Below are positions 13,189 through 23,445 of a DNA stretch of 64,000 bases, one piece after another. Source of the DNA: Synchiropus splendidus (taxonomy: Eukaryota > Chordata > Actinopteri > Syngnathiformes > Callionymidae). The notes beneath the pieces were generated by a model. That model was not told the DNA's origin and ran no database searches. It was given only the letters and a program-made list of their open reading frames with translations. Each line of letters opens with the position of its first letter. Position 1 is the stretch's first letter. The position numbers and the translations under genes are program-made. The DNA is taken from assembly GCF_027744825.2 (NCBI RefSeq), contig NC_071335.1, positions 9,029,001 through 9,093,000 on the forward strand. Direction: 5' to 3'.

Positions 13189-16100
13189 GTTAGTCTGACT
13201 TTGAACACTCCTACTCCAGGTTTCCACATCTGAACCTTTGACGGATTTGTGATTGAAGGCCTGGTGAAGTACTCAGAGTTGACTGAATACCTGGTCAGAG
13301 CCGTGACTGGCATGCAGCGAGAGCTTCAGGAGGCGCGCTCCGAGGCCAGCAGGTTAAGTGACCGCTGCATTTCCCTGGAGGCTGAGATTCGCCAGACATT
13401 GGAGCAGGAGGAGATGTTCAGAAGCCTGAAGTCTGAGAACGACCGTCTGCGCCGACACTTCTGTTCTGTGCAGAAGGAAGTGACCAAGCTAAAGGATGAG
13501 AAATGTGACCTGTACATGCGCTACACGTCAACCATCGAAGAGAAATCAGCAGTCAACATGCGCCTTCATGAACTGAACTTGCAGGTGAGTGTCGACACCA
13601 AAGCTACTCATCCAACTCGTCCTGCTGCCACAGCTCCATACATACTTTTGTTTGAGGTTGGTTCATCAAGTTACATTATTTTCACGTGATTATACCTGTC
13701 TCGAAACCCCTCGCTTGAGCTATGAGTATTTAAAATGTAATTATCTTCATTTTTGAAAAAAAAAAAAAAATTAGCTCATTTGACGTAAAATACATAGCTA
13801 TCATTGGATAAAGCAATAACATTCCTTCTTATCATTCTTTTCGTGGTGAAAGTCCCAAAATTATATTAAGAAATAAATAAACACACAAATTCCAATTCAT
13901 ATTTTGCTTTCCAAACTAGGAAGCGGAAACAGTATTTTCATGGGGGAAGCAATAACAGTGTCCCAGTGAGCCCGAAACTAGTTTCTGAAATCCAATATTT
14001 GACTGGACTTGTTGAGTCCAACAAGTAATGACCTAGTTATTATGACATTTCAACCCTCAAAACCTGAGTGTGTATTAATACATGTAGACACTCCCTTCCT
14101 GTCATGCGCATAAGAAGCCAGTCTGAGGAGTCGCAGGTATCAAAATGTGGATGACATGTTTTTTCCGCTAAAGCATTGAATCGTTTCCTGCAGTAGATTT
14201 AGCTGTCTTGCAGTGAAACAGCAAACCTCAGCAGTGCATCTGCGGTGAAGCTCATCACTAAATCAAATAGTCCTTCATTTTGAAGTAGGTATTAAGCATC
14301 GCTCTTGTTCCAGGTGTATCAGCTGCAGACAGACCTGCTAAAGGCCCAGAAGGAGAATGAGTTTCAGAAACGACATTCCCTCAGATGTCGGCTCTCTGCG
14401 GAAACGCCGCAACTGCGGGAGAAGGTCAGGAATCTGTGCTACCAACTGGAAAAGGCAGAAAAACTCAATCCGGTAAAAAGGTCACACTTCATGTCTTTTC
14501 AAGCACCACTTGTTGACCTCACCCAACTCTCCTTGTCCCAAGGCCCGTGAGGATATTCTTGCACAGGATCTGGCCGAGGCTATCGACAGCCAAGTGGAGC
14601 TAGCAGAGCAGCTGAGGAGTTACAGAGAGGAGAATGAAAAGCTGCTGCAAGAGAAGCATGAGGTTTTGTTTGACTTTCTACTGTCTGACAACCGTGCTGT
14701 CCACTTGTTTCTCAAGGGTTCATTACTCAAATGTCACTAGCTTCTGGACAAGTCGGAATCCCTGAGCCTCAAGGTCCAGCAGCTGACTTTGGACTCTGAC
14801 ATGCACCAGCAGAGGAGCAGTTTGGTCCAGAGCCAGATGAGGGAGCTGCAAAAAGAGCGAGACCAGGCAAGAGAACCCTGGTTACTTCTATTGAGTCCAG
14901 CGGTCAAGTTCAATATACCATGGTTGCCCTGACATGTATGTGCGTCGAAGTGACTTGGTCTGGGTCTTGTGCTTCAGGCATACGTCTCCAGAGACGAGGC
15001 CCAGGCAATGATTGCCCGCGTCCTTGCAGAAAAAGATACCATCAGGTGTCAGCTGGTGGAAGCCCAGGACAAGGTGCTGAGCCTGCAGTCCAAACTCCAC
15101 CTCAGAGAAGAACGGCAGAGCTCAGATGTATGCCAGTGAATGCAGCTCAGTCAAGTGGGGCACCTCAGGAACGTCTTCATGTTGCAGGAGAGAGATTATT
15201 GTTGGGAGAGTCCAGGATCCAGCTTTGAAGAGCCTCCTAGTGGAAATCGACGCAGGCTGCGACGCATGGATGCAATCAACCCTTCATCACTGACTACCTT
15301 TCATACAGAGGTGTGTGACCACAACTTTGCCAGCGCAGAGGTCAACAAACAGCAGACATCAAGCCAACACACATTGACACACACATAGAAAGCTTCTCTC
15401 AGTGGCCTCCATGTTTTGTGTGTGTGTCTGTTTGTGATGGCGTGTGAAGTGTGAGGAAGTATCAGCCAGCAGTCTTCGGTCGAGGAATGCAGAGCCACCC
15501 TCCCCTGAGTCTCTTCGCAGAAGGAGGGAGTGCATGTATGCAGAGAGCAGGTTTGTGCTTCACAGATACACAAATATTTGTCGCACTCACGTCATGCGTG
15601 TATGTGTACATGTGTGTCTGTGTCGGAGCATGTGTGTCTCTGGGTGGATGTGTTTGCGTGCGCAAGTGGACTTTTATGTAGCAGTTTAACCTTGTAAAGT
15701 GTCTGAGCTCTATCCGATGTGTTCATGAACGTGGCTCAGGTCTTCCTGTTCCCATAACTCCCTCTCAGTATAACGTACATTTCTCTTCTTGAGTTAGCTT
15801 CAATCTGGTCTTTCCTTTCACTACTTGCGCTCAGCCTTGATTTTGTTTTTGGATTCACAATGGTGTCATCTTCTCCTGCAGTCTGGAGACACTAGAGACG
15901 GATTCTCTTTCAGATGACTTTGTCCTCTTACCCAACGGTAGGCAAACTGCTGATCATGGTTTGGCTGATGCTGCTATTGTTCCGTGTTGAATCTGATCCA
16001 GCTCAGGCACTTTTGGGGATTAAGTGATACTGATTGTTGAAAAAGCTTCTCTTCTCAGTTTGCAGTGAGGACCGACAGATCCCAAAGCTCACCACTTGTC

Positions 16101-16976
16101 GTGGCAGCCACATTGAAAGGTAAGAAGCCCACCATTAACAGTGTCATGATGAGGCTAAGATCAATCCTCTTTCAAATTCTTTCATACACATTAAGGTTTT
16201 CATGCGCCTCGTGCGCACATGCAACATAAAGACAAATGGGAGAGTTTGAAAAGAGGATTAGCGTGTTGAACGGGAAAAACAAAATGGAGATAATGGGACA
16301 CTAAACAAGTGACCTTTTTCATCAGCCCATCGAGAACCGCAGCCCCTCCTTTCCTAATGCGCTCCCGTCCTAAAGCCATCCGCATCAGTGGCCGGGTTCT
16401 CAGTATTTCCCTCCAGGGGGAGGCGCTGCTGAGCCAGCTGGCTGTGGTCGGTGGTAACAAGACAGGAGTGTTCGTGCACCAGGTGACCGAAGGGAGTCCT
16501 GCGCACACGGTTGGCATTAGCCCCGGCGCTCAGATAGTGGAGGTTGGTGGGAATCTGAACTACAGCCTATGTGCTGGTCTTAATCCGCTGCTGCCCTCTA
16601 GGTGCAATGCCAACAGAATCAGAAAGCTCTGAGGATGGTTCTGGAGGAATCAACGTTGGAGGAAGCCATGTGGGCACTGGGCCAGATCTCAGGCCTCTGC
16701 CAGCTCTCGCTCCGGCCTCGACAGGATGGTAGGTGCTGTGCTTAGTTGAACTCTTGAGAGTCAGCCGCGTGTTCGCCAACACCGCCAGACAGTAAAGGAC
16801 CTGAAGCAGGATGGAAAGGTGGGATGTGCTTGTCCTTCACAAACGGCTGCTTGTTGATTGGCAGTCAGAGAAAACATTGAGTGAACTGCTTGAACGTTGC
16901 CCTTTTTGTTTCTTGTGATAGAAAATAGAAAAACTTTCATGTTACAATGAAACAGTAAAATACACAAAGGACCAGC

Positions 16977-17059
<83 letters not shown>

Positions 17060-19472
17060 GCTGCATCAGTGCTTTTAGCCCATGAACCTGTTCAGTTGAT
17101 GCCTTTTTTTCCTCACACGTGACCTCTAGAGTATGAGGAGCTGCTGCAGCAGATGCAGGTCAATGAGATGTCATCTGGAGATTCCTTCTACGTGCGTGTG
17201 AACATGTCGCTTCCTGCCAGCTGTAATGGAACTCTGAGCATCTCCTGCAACGACATTTTACACGTGACCAACACGCAGCCAGCGGGCGCCGAGGACTCAT
17301 GGCACGTTAGTCTAGTTCATCCCTGCCAGCTCCTGGACCTCCAAAGTGGCACCGTTCCAAACTACTACAGGTAGATTCCGAAAAGATCTTAGGATCACGC
17401 TCACCTGTGGGTCAACTAGAGCTTGCATTTTGATTCCCTCAGGGCTCAGCGTCTTCTCATCAGAGCCATTGAAGAGATGAGCTTTCAGACCAAGAAGCCG
17501 CACAAGGTAAGAGTGAGGAGACTCTGCGTCCTGGTTATCCCATTGACAATAGTGCAGTACAATCTGCTCCTCCTAAGTCTGCAGAGACCCAGAACACACA
17601 GATGGAAGTGAGGATTGTCAGCACTGGTCGGCATGGGAGGAACCCGCTGTGGGTCAGTGTGGAAGACGATGTAGCAAAGAACACAGTTTCAGGTACCAGG
17701 AAAAGTGTGAACTCAGTAAAGAGAATTGGCTGGTGAAATGTGGACATTTCTTGTTGTACAGGAGATTTGTCAACACCCAGCAGTTGTGTAACCCTCATGC
17801 CATACTCACCTGTCACCCCACACTACCCACCCACTTGCAGACCGGTTCTGTTGCTGCCCAGTGTGCTGGGGCGCCTCCTCGACAAAAAGCTGGGCAGCTG
17901 GCAGGGCTTCCAGCTTATTGAGCCAGGTTTGTGTCACGGTCCGAGTGTTTCACAACCCAGTGGTGGCGGAGTCAAGTTTTGATGAAAATCTGGTTGCTGT
18001 GTGCCACAGAGACGTTGAGCCCAAGTGCTCATGCTGCTCTGCTGCAGAAGTCTGAGATCCTGGAGGAGAGTGAGCAGGGAAGCAGTTGCTGCTACACCCT
18101 GCACAGTGTGGAGAGAGTGATGCAGAAGGTCAGGGCCTGTTATCACAACAGCATTCAGACTGTCTTGTGTTTCGCTGGAGAGAGTCTCATGTGCTGAGGA
18201 AACTGACTGGTTGAATGGTGGTTTTGGAGCTGATGCACTCTCCCTCCCAACAGGGAATCCACGCTGTTCTACCTCTGGGACTGGATTGTGTCCGTCGTCT
18301 GCACAGAGCCAAGATCTTCCCCATCATTGTGTTTGTCGCGCAGTCTCAACGCAGTGCTCGTAAACTGAGGTAGCTCTTTTCAGCCCACCTGGACTTATAT
18401 TTGTGGGTCATGTCTGTCGGCGAGCTGTGACTCTACACTATACAATTCATTCATATCTCAAGTAAATATTTCTTTCCACAACAAATGTCATAGGCATACA
18501 CAGCTCACTATCTGCTCTAACTATTTAAGATCGTGAAGACCTAAGTGTGAAGATCAATGAGAAATGGACATTCAGAGTTTCCCTTGAATTTTTTTCTGAC
18601 CTGGTGTTAACCACAGAAAAAAACCTAAATAGGGTCCATGGGGCAGCTCATGGTCGGGTTACTATCTACCAAATCTGTCCACTAACCAAATGTGTTCTAC
18701 CTGCCACAGAATGATGACATCACACCTGGCAGATCCGAGAGTCATTACTTTCATTGGACATTGCATTAAAATCACAAGCAACCCATCAGCAGACAATTAT
18801 ACACAATTTTTATTCATTTGCCAGGGAAAGATGTGCTTCCATGAGGGATTTTTCATCCTTACAGAATCAGTCCTACCACATACATGTCAGCCAACATGTC
18901 CTGCAGACTGTGGAGAAGAAGAGACATACACTTCGCAAACAACCCAATGACAAACATTGTTTTTTGCAGATATTAATGTCACTGATCTGACATCACTGTG
19001 GTGTAGTCAGGAGTCAACTCGAACACGGAACAAATTGTAGTTTGTAATAAAATAAGGACACTTCTTTTACACGTTCTCAGCAGCTCTACTTACATTACGA
19101 GCTCCAACATATAAATGCTCATTGATTTCTGAATGGACAGAAACCGTTCTCATTTTTGGTGTATCTATTGTGTAGACATTGTGTTACTCAGCATGACTTG
19201 AGTCGTCCCAGTGATGTCCAGCTGGAAACAAAACTTACTGTCTATATTCCTGCTCTCTTCACAGGGCGAAGCTTCAGCGCCACACCAAGTCGGAGAAGCA
19301 GCTGCTGGTGTGTTCTAAGAGTGAGGAGCCCCTGCTGGACAAGCTGCCCTGTCTGTACCACAGGTTGGTGCCGGACTCCTGGTGTGATCAGAGGTCACTG
19401 CTGACCAGTCTGCGGACCATCATCTGGGAAGAGCAGAAGAAGATTGTATGGGTGGAGCCTGACCTCTGGTGA
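11640..19472 (+). CDS. card14: CARD14-like CARMA scaffold protein, complete, 20 coding exons
   Basis: Exons: 11640-11853, 13051-13188, 13259-13584, 14314-14472, 14543-14662, 14741-14866, 14978-15127, 15188-15310, 15456-15550, 15882-15937, 16059-16119, 16326-16542, 16602-16728, 17130-17370, 17443-17506, 17587-17692, 17762-17926, 18010-18128, 18254-18369, 19265-19472 (TGA). Phases join throughout to 976 residues; human CARD14 is 1,004. Module order is CARD (1-117), coiled coil (118-411), linker (412-522), PDZ (523-637), SH3 (638-739), guanylate-kinase-like (740-976). CARMA proteins oligomerise through CARD and coiled coil, recruit BCL10-MALT1 and activate NF-kB; CARD14 acts mainly in epithelia in mammals. 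CARD14 is preferred over CARD9, CARD10 and CARD11 because the [20 protein letters not shown] and [10 protein letters not shown] segments align best with it from memory, and ccdc40 is adjacent. All introns are GT-AG except a GC donor at 14867. The start is the first ATG after the probable acceptor, has a good context and gives a full CARD. Confidence 0.93.
13259..15127 (+). other. card14: card14 exons 3-7: coiled-coil region
   Basis: Residues about 118-411 are Glu/Lys/Leu-rich heptads with few prolines. The CARD-proximal segment begins [20 protein letters not shown]. In human CARD14 this neighbourhood holds gain-of-function psoriasis variants (established knowledge); I have not mapped individual residues. 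Exons 3 to 7 all end in phase 0, so cassette skipping of exons 4 to 7 would keep the frame. The intron after exon 6 uses a GC donor. Intron 3 (13585-14313) contains a poly-A tract near 13757 and no further exon. Confidence 0.88.
15188..16119 (+). other. card14: card14 exons 8-11: linker (autoinhibitory region equivalent)
   Basis: Residues about 412-522 are Ser/Pro/Arg-rich. They contain [14 protein letters not shown], which aligns with a conserved Met-His-Ala-Ile-Cys-Pro block in human CARD14, and later an acidic Ser/Asp patch ([13 protein letters not shown]). In CARMA paralogues this region is the phosphorylated inhibitory linker; that role here is inference. Exons 9 to 11 are small (95, 56 and 61 bp). 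The acceptor of exon 9 at 15455 has a weak pyrimidine tract and is the least certain junction in the gene. Confidence 0.75.
16326..16728 (+). other. card14: card14 exons 12-13: PDZ domain
   Basis: Residues about 523-637 show a PDZ fold. [18 protein letters not shown], followed by a Pro-Gly turn and QIVEV, matches the strand-helix core, and [13 protein letters not shown] matches the last helix. The usual carboxylate-binding GLGF loop is replaced by a divergent sequence, as in other CARMA proteins, so classical C-terminal peptide binding is not assured. The intron between the exons is only 59 bp. Confidence 0.85.
16979..17054. repeat. card14: (TA)n microsatellite in card14 intron 13
   Basis: About 38 uninterrupted TA dinucleotides lie in the intron between the PDZ and SH3 exons, about 75 bp before the exon 14 acceptor. 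The tract is self-complementary and likely length-polymorphic. Confidence 0.97.
17130..17506 (+). other. card14: card14 exons 14-15: SH3 domain
   Basis: Residues about 638-739. [14 protein letters not shown] opens the domain, [13 protein letters not shown] is the RT-loop and strand region, and [10 protein letters not shown] is the typical end of a MAGUK SH3. In CARMA proteins SH3 and the guanylate-kinase-like module pack together. Exon 15 is short (64 bp), and its donor leads to an intron with a doubled AG acceptor. Confidence 0.88.
17587..19472 (+). other. card14: card14 exons 16-20: guanylate-kinase-like domain and C-terminus
   Basis: Residues about 740-976. [18 protein letters not shown] replaces the P-loop start of true guanylate kinases; no GxxGxGK nucleotide-binding loop is seen, so the module is a pseudokinase, as expected for MAGUK scaffolds. 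[13 protein letters not shown] and the end [14 protein letters not shown] match the CARD14 C-terminus. The last intron (18370-19264) is 895 bp and contains no recognisable exon. The stop codon is TGA at 19470-19472. Confidence 0.87.
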
Positions 19473-22400
19473 TTGGTTGCAAACTAGTGAAGAATAATGT
19501 GCAACTCGGTTCTCTGTGTAGCGGAATATGTTTTACAAAACATGATTTGTAAATGTCAGTATGTATCAATGATACTTTGAAGTGACCTGGAATGTGTTGA
19601 TTCACTCAGTTCATGGGATTTATTTGTTCATCTCTCATGCATATGATCAGTTATTCAGTGGAAGTGCATTTATTGTGAAGGTTTGCAAAATATCCTTGCT
19701 CCATATCCACAATGGCATTTGTGCCATCAAACTTGCAGGGAAAGACAAAGTTCACTTCATATAAAATATATTTAATTTATTTATTGCAAATATTTAACGA
19801 TGAACCCAACACTTTCAAAACGCTTTGATTATTTTTCTTAAGTGACACATATTTATTCTGAATGATTAATAACTGCTATTTTAGGGTGTAAAACTCAATG
19901 TTTATTTACGTAAGTGTCTGTAACAAGAAAAGGTTGAAACTTAAGGCCTTGTCAGACTCCATTTGTTGGAGGCAAGCGGCTGTGTGGTGCACCAATGACC
20001 AAAACAACAGACATTCTGGTGCTCTTCTGCTGCTCTTACATACATGTACCCCCTCACCTTTCATGGAATCCATTTGTACCCACCTTTTGGGAGTTTCAAG
20101 ATCCATGGTTGGCATTTATTGTTGTTGTTTTGCCCAACACTTGTCATCTATTGTCACCCTGGATTGAATTGAAGTTGGAATTTCAGGTGGAACAAGATAA
20201 AAGAAACCTTTGATAAAGCGTATGTATTAAGCGTATATTGTGTGGTCTTGTTTCTTGGTGCTTGTGCTTTTTGTCGATGATATCCGTGCGCTAGTTTTCT
20301 TACTGCTATGTGCTTTCTACATCTTTTCTACAATGTCTTCAGCCGTGTGTGAGTTGGACCACCTTGTCCGATCGTTTGTTTGCTCTGGTTCTTTATTTTC
20401 AGTCCTGGGCCATGTTTGACCTCCATGTTTTATTTTTAGATTGCATCGTGTGTTTGAATGTTTATGTGTTTTATAACCCTCTTCTCAAGTGAGTGCTGAC
20501 CATGGTGTGTATCTGATCTTGTTTCCTGAGCCTCCAGTTTGTCTCTGTTTTCAGCTTGTGTTTTTTGACTTGCTTTGTGCGTTCTACTCCCAGGTTGGTG
20601 ATGCCCTCAGTTCTACTTCTTGTCTGTTGTTAGATTACTTGTGTTTGTTTAGGTTTAATTTCCTGTCCTAGTCTCTCTGTGCTCTGGGGCACCACACGCA
20701 TTTGTGTTCTGCTTTGTTCGGATAATCACTGTAGGTGATATTTCTGTGGGCCTCAAGCAAAATACCCGACAATGGTTCCACCTGTGTGCGTGCTCCGCCC
20801 TCTTGTGGGTTTCACTGTTGGTTATTCTACTGTAGGCGTTCTGAGGAACGTGAACAGGACACTCGCCGGGGGGCAGTAAAAACCTCCTGTATTAGCCCCG
20901 AAATCCTCACCACAGTCTACCATCAGTTTTAATGATCCTGATTCTATTTACTCCAAATCCGATGTGCATAGGACTAGCATGGGACGACTAGCAGAGGAGG
21001 GCCTGACTCTTTGTGGGGGCTGGGATATACTGATTTCAAGGTGCTGCTGCGTTACACGTGTGGGGAAAGATGGTCCTTAAAGAAATTGATTCTGTTGTTC
21101 TGATTACCATTTGTAGTTCATCTAGATGTATTTGAAAAGAGACAGTCTGTAAATTCAATTTCAAAACCAAACATTTACATTTTCGCCAGGAGCCAAGGTA
21201 TGGCAGTTGGCATAACTCGCCATGCCCAATTGACGCCCCTGCTGTGCAGTCTGTTCTGAGTATGTGTGTGCCAGGTGACATGTGGCCTCAGCTGAGGATA
21301 CGCTAAAAGCCGCTGAGCTACCTTGCGTTGGCGCCGTCAGTGTCAGTGCCAGTGGGTCAATAGTTCGTAGGAAGCTGCAGACAAGGCACGCATGGGTCTT
21401 CATGGGGCTGTCCACTCCGAGGTGTCTTCTGAACTTGTCTTATGAAGAGCTCCTGTCAGGCCTGGTGTCAGCACCAGGCGCTGTCCAAGGCCCCCGAACT
21501 GGGGTGTCAGGATGCAGCTGCACCACTACCATCAACTGTGAGCACAGGGCCTGCTTCACATGACAAGTCTCTAGCGAGCTCTGTGGTTATAGCTGAAGCA
21601 CAGATCAAGCCATTCCTTCAACTGCCAGCAGTGCTTTGGTGACTGATGCAGTGTCCACATTTACTGGCCACTGCATTTGGCTTTGAATGACTATTGCAAC
21701 CAAACCTCATCAAATAAAAGCTAAATAGATGCAACCGGGCATGATCACATTTTCAGACACAGCCCAGGATTGTATGTTGTCACCTGTGTTTCTTGTCAAA
21801 GTGCATGCACACATGGTCCCCCACCAAGGCTCATGGTACTTACTCTACTTACGCCATAGTCACCATTCCAAAAGGTGAAAATAAAAGGGTCCACACTGAA
21901 GCGCTTCCTGACAAGGCAAGTCATTTTACGATTAGTCAGGATTTATGCTGCTATCACATCAAGCAAACACAAACAAAATCACAAAATAAAAATCTGGTCG
22001 CAAAATAAGTGCAGTGGAAGAGACTGACAGTTTTTCATTTCTCTTGAGGTACAGTACCAGCAAGGTGTCTCCATCACAACAACCTGTCTATTTGCAGCAG
22101 CCTCTCCACCATTCTGTCCATCACTCAAACCTGACAGCAGGAACCTGTGGTGACCGCACAAGTGTGAACTCTGAAGAGAGTCTCTGCTCAGTTTTTCCCT
22201 GCTTAAACAACAATTCATAACTACTGTCATCGACTATGGTCTCAACAGAACTGGCCATATCCATCCAGCAGTTCTGCAACTTAGACTTCCAATGTTAAGA
22301 CAGAACAAAACAAGAAAACATGATGATGAAGTCAACTGAGATGTCTCCCGTGTACTCACGGTGGAAAGTGGGATGTATTTTTACGGCTGGTCCCTGGAGA

Positions 22401-22647
22401 TCAAAATGAAGAGCGGATGTTTTCATACTTCATTCCAACCATGATTATCCACAGGGGGGCAGCAGCGAGCCCTGCCAAGAGGGAGTGGTTGGAGTAACAG
22501 CGCATCCTGCTGAGAGCAGGAAGAAATGAGATACTATTTGATCTGAATAGCAGCTCAAATCATCTCCATGTGCCATCAGACCGTCGTGCTGTGATTAATG
22601 ACATGATCCAAAAGGTACTTTCATTATACAAAACTCTGAATCTGCTG

Positions 22648-22648
<1 letters not shown>
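19473..22648. other. card14 3' flank, no gene seen
   Basis: The first canonical AATAAA after the card14 stop is at 21713-21718, 2.2 kb away, so the polyadenylation site is uncertain. A T-rich part at about 20250-20720 looks like old retroelement sequence but has no ends I can define. The part at 21260-21660 is less AT-rich and has open frames of 60-90 codons without protein-like features. No RNA gene was recognised. Confidence 0.5.
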
Positions 22649-22736
<88 letters not shown>

Positions 22737-22757
22737 AAAGGTATATATATATAAAGA

Positions 22758-22803
<46 letters not shown>

Positions 22804-22808
22804 TCTTT
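22649..22808. repeat. (TA)n tracts ending in a 56-bp perfect palindrome
   Basis: One TA tract spans 22649-22734. After a short gap a second is bounded by AAAGAGTG at 22753-22760 and CACTCTTT at 22801-22808. Together these make one uninterrupted palindrome from 22753 to 22808. It can extrude as a hairpin or cruciform. Confidence 0.95.
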
Positions 22809-23324
22809 GTAACAGAAAAATGGTTTCATTTTTTATTTGACTATGGCTGAGAATATAGCTATGATGGTGAATTGCCAATCAACAAGAACAACCAGAACTA
22901 GGGACTTCCTCCCATGTCCCAGAGGGTCATTAACCCCAGGTTGGTCGAGCGTCCTGGACAGAGGTTCTTGTGGTCTACGTACACCAGTGAAGGGACTTTG
23001 GCGCCCTCTAGCCAGTAGCACCTTTCCTGAAGCGAGGACAACATTGCCAACCATTCACGATTCCCATAGTCAGAGAAGAAAGTGCAGTACTATTCCTTTG
23101 AGGCAGATCAGCTGCGATCCCTGAGTCAGACAGATCTATTAACAACAGGAACTGGAGCTTGGTGTCAGACTAACATGGGGTGGCTGCACAACAGGAGATG
23201 AAGCTGTTCATCCCTTCTAATATTTATGCATAAGGTATAAATGTAAGGTGACCTATTTTAATCTAGTTTAATTTTATTTATTTTTATTTTGCTAGTATTG
23301 TTATTTTTTATTATTATTCCCTGT

Positions 23325-23445
23325 GTGATGCTCTTCCTGACTGCATGCCCTTTCTTGCCTCTATTGCTGCTGGAAATGTAAATTTCCTGGAGGGAGTCAT
23401 CCCAAATGGATCAATAAAGTCTAGTCTAAGTCTAAGTCTCTAAGT
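23325..23445 (+). mobile_element. 3' end of an L2/Rex-like LINE
   Basis: The block GCTGCTGGAAATGTAAATTT leads to a stem-like region, then ATCAATAAAG, then short TCTAAG repeats. This is the usual architecture of fish L2/Rex-type LINE 3' ends, with a short terminal microsatellite. Pieces upstream (about 22440-22620 and 23110-23220, for example the CTGTTCATCCCTTCT string near 23204) may belong to the same copy, split by the TA tracts. No reverse transcriptase remains. The clade is from memory. Confidence 0.6.

Noticed and set aside
16761..17066. 101-codon minus-strand frame with Tyr/Ile repeats
   Set aside because: It is a TA tract within card14 intron 13.
20250..20720. T-rich region resembling the LTRs at 54 and 56 kb
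   Set aside because: Only composition is similar; no TG...CA ends or target duplication found.
22560..22878. Tyr/Ile repeat open frames of 76-89 codons
   Set aside because: They are translations of TA tracts.
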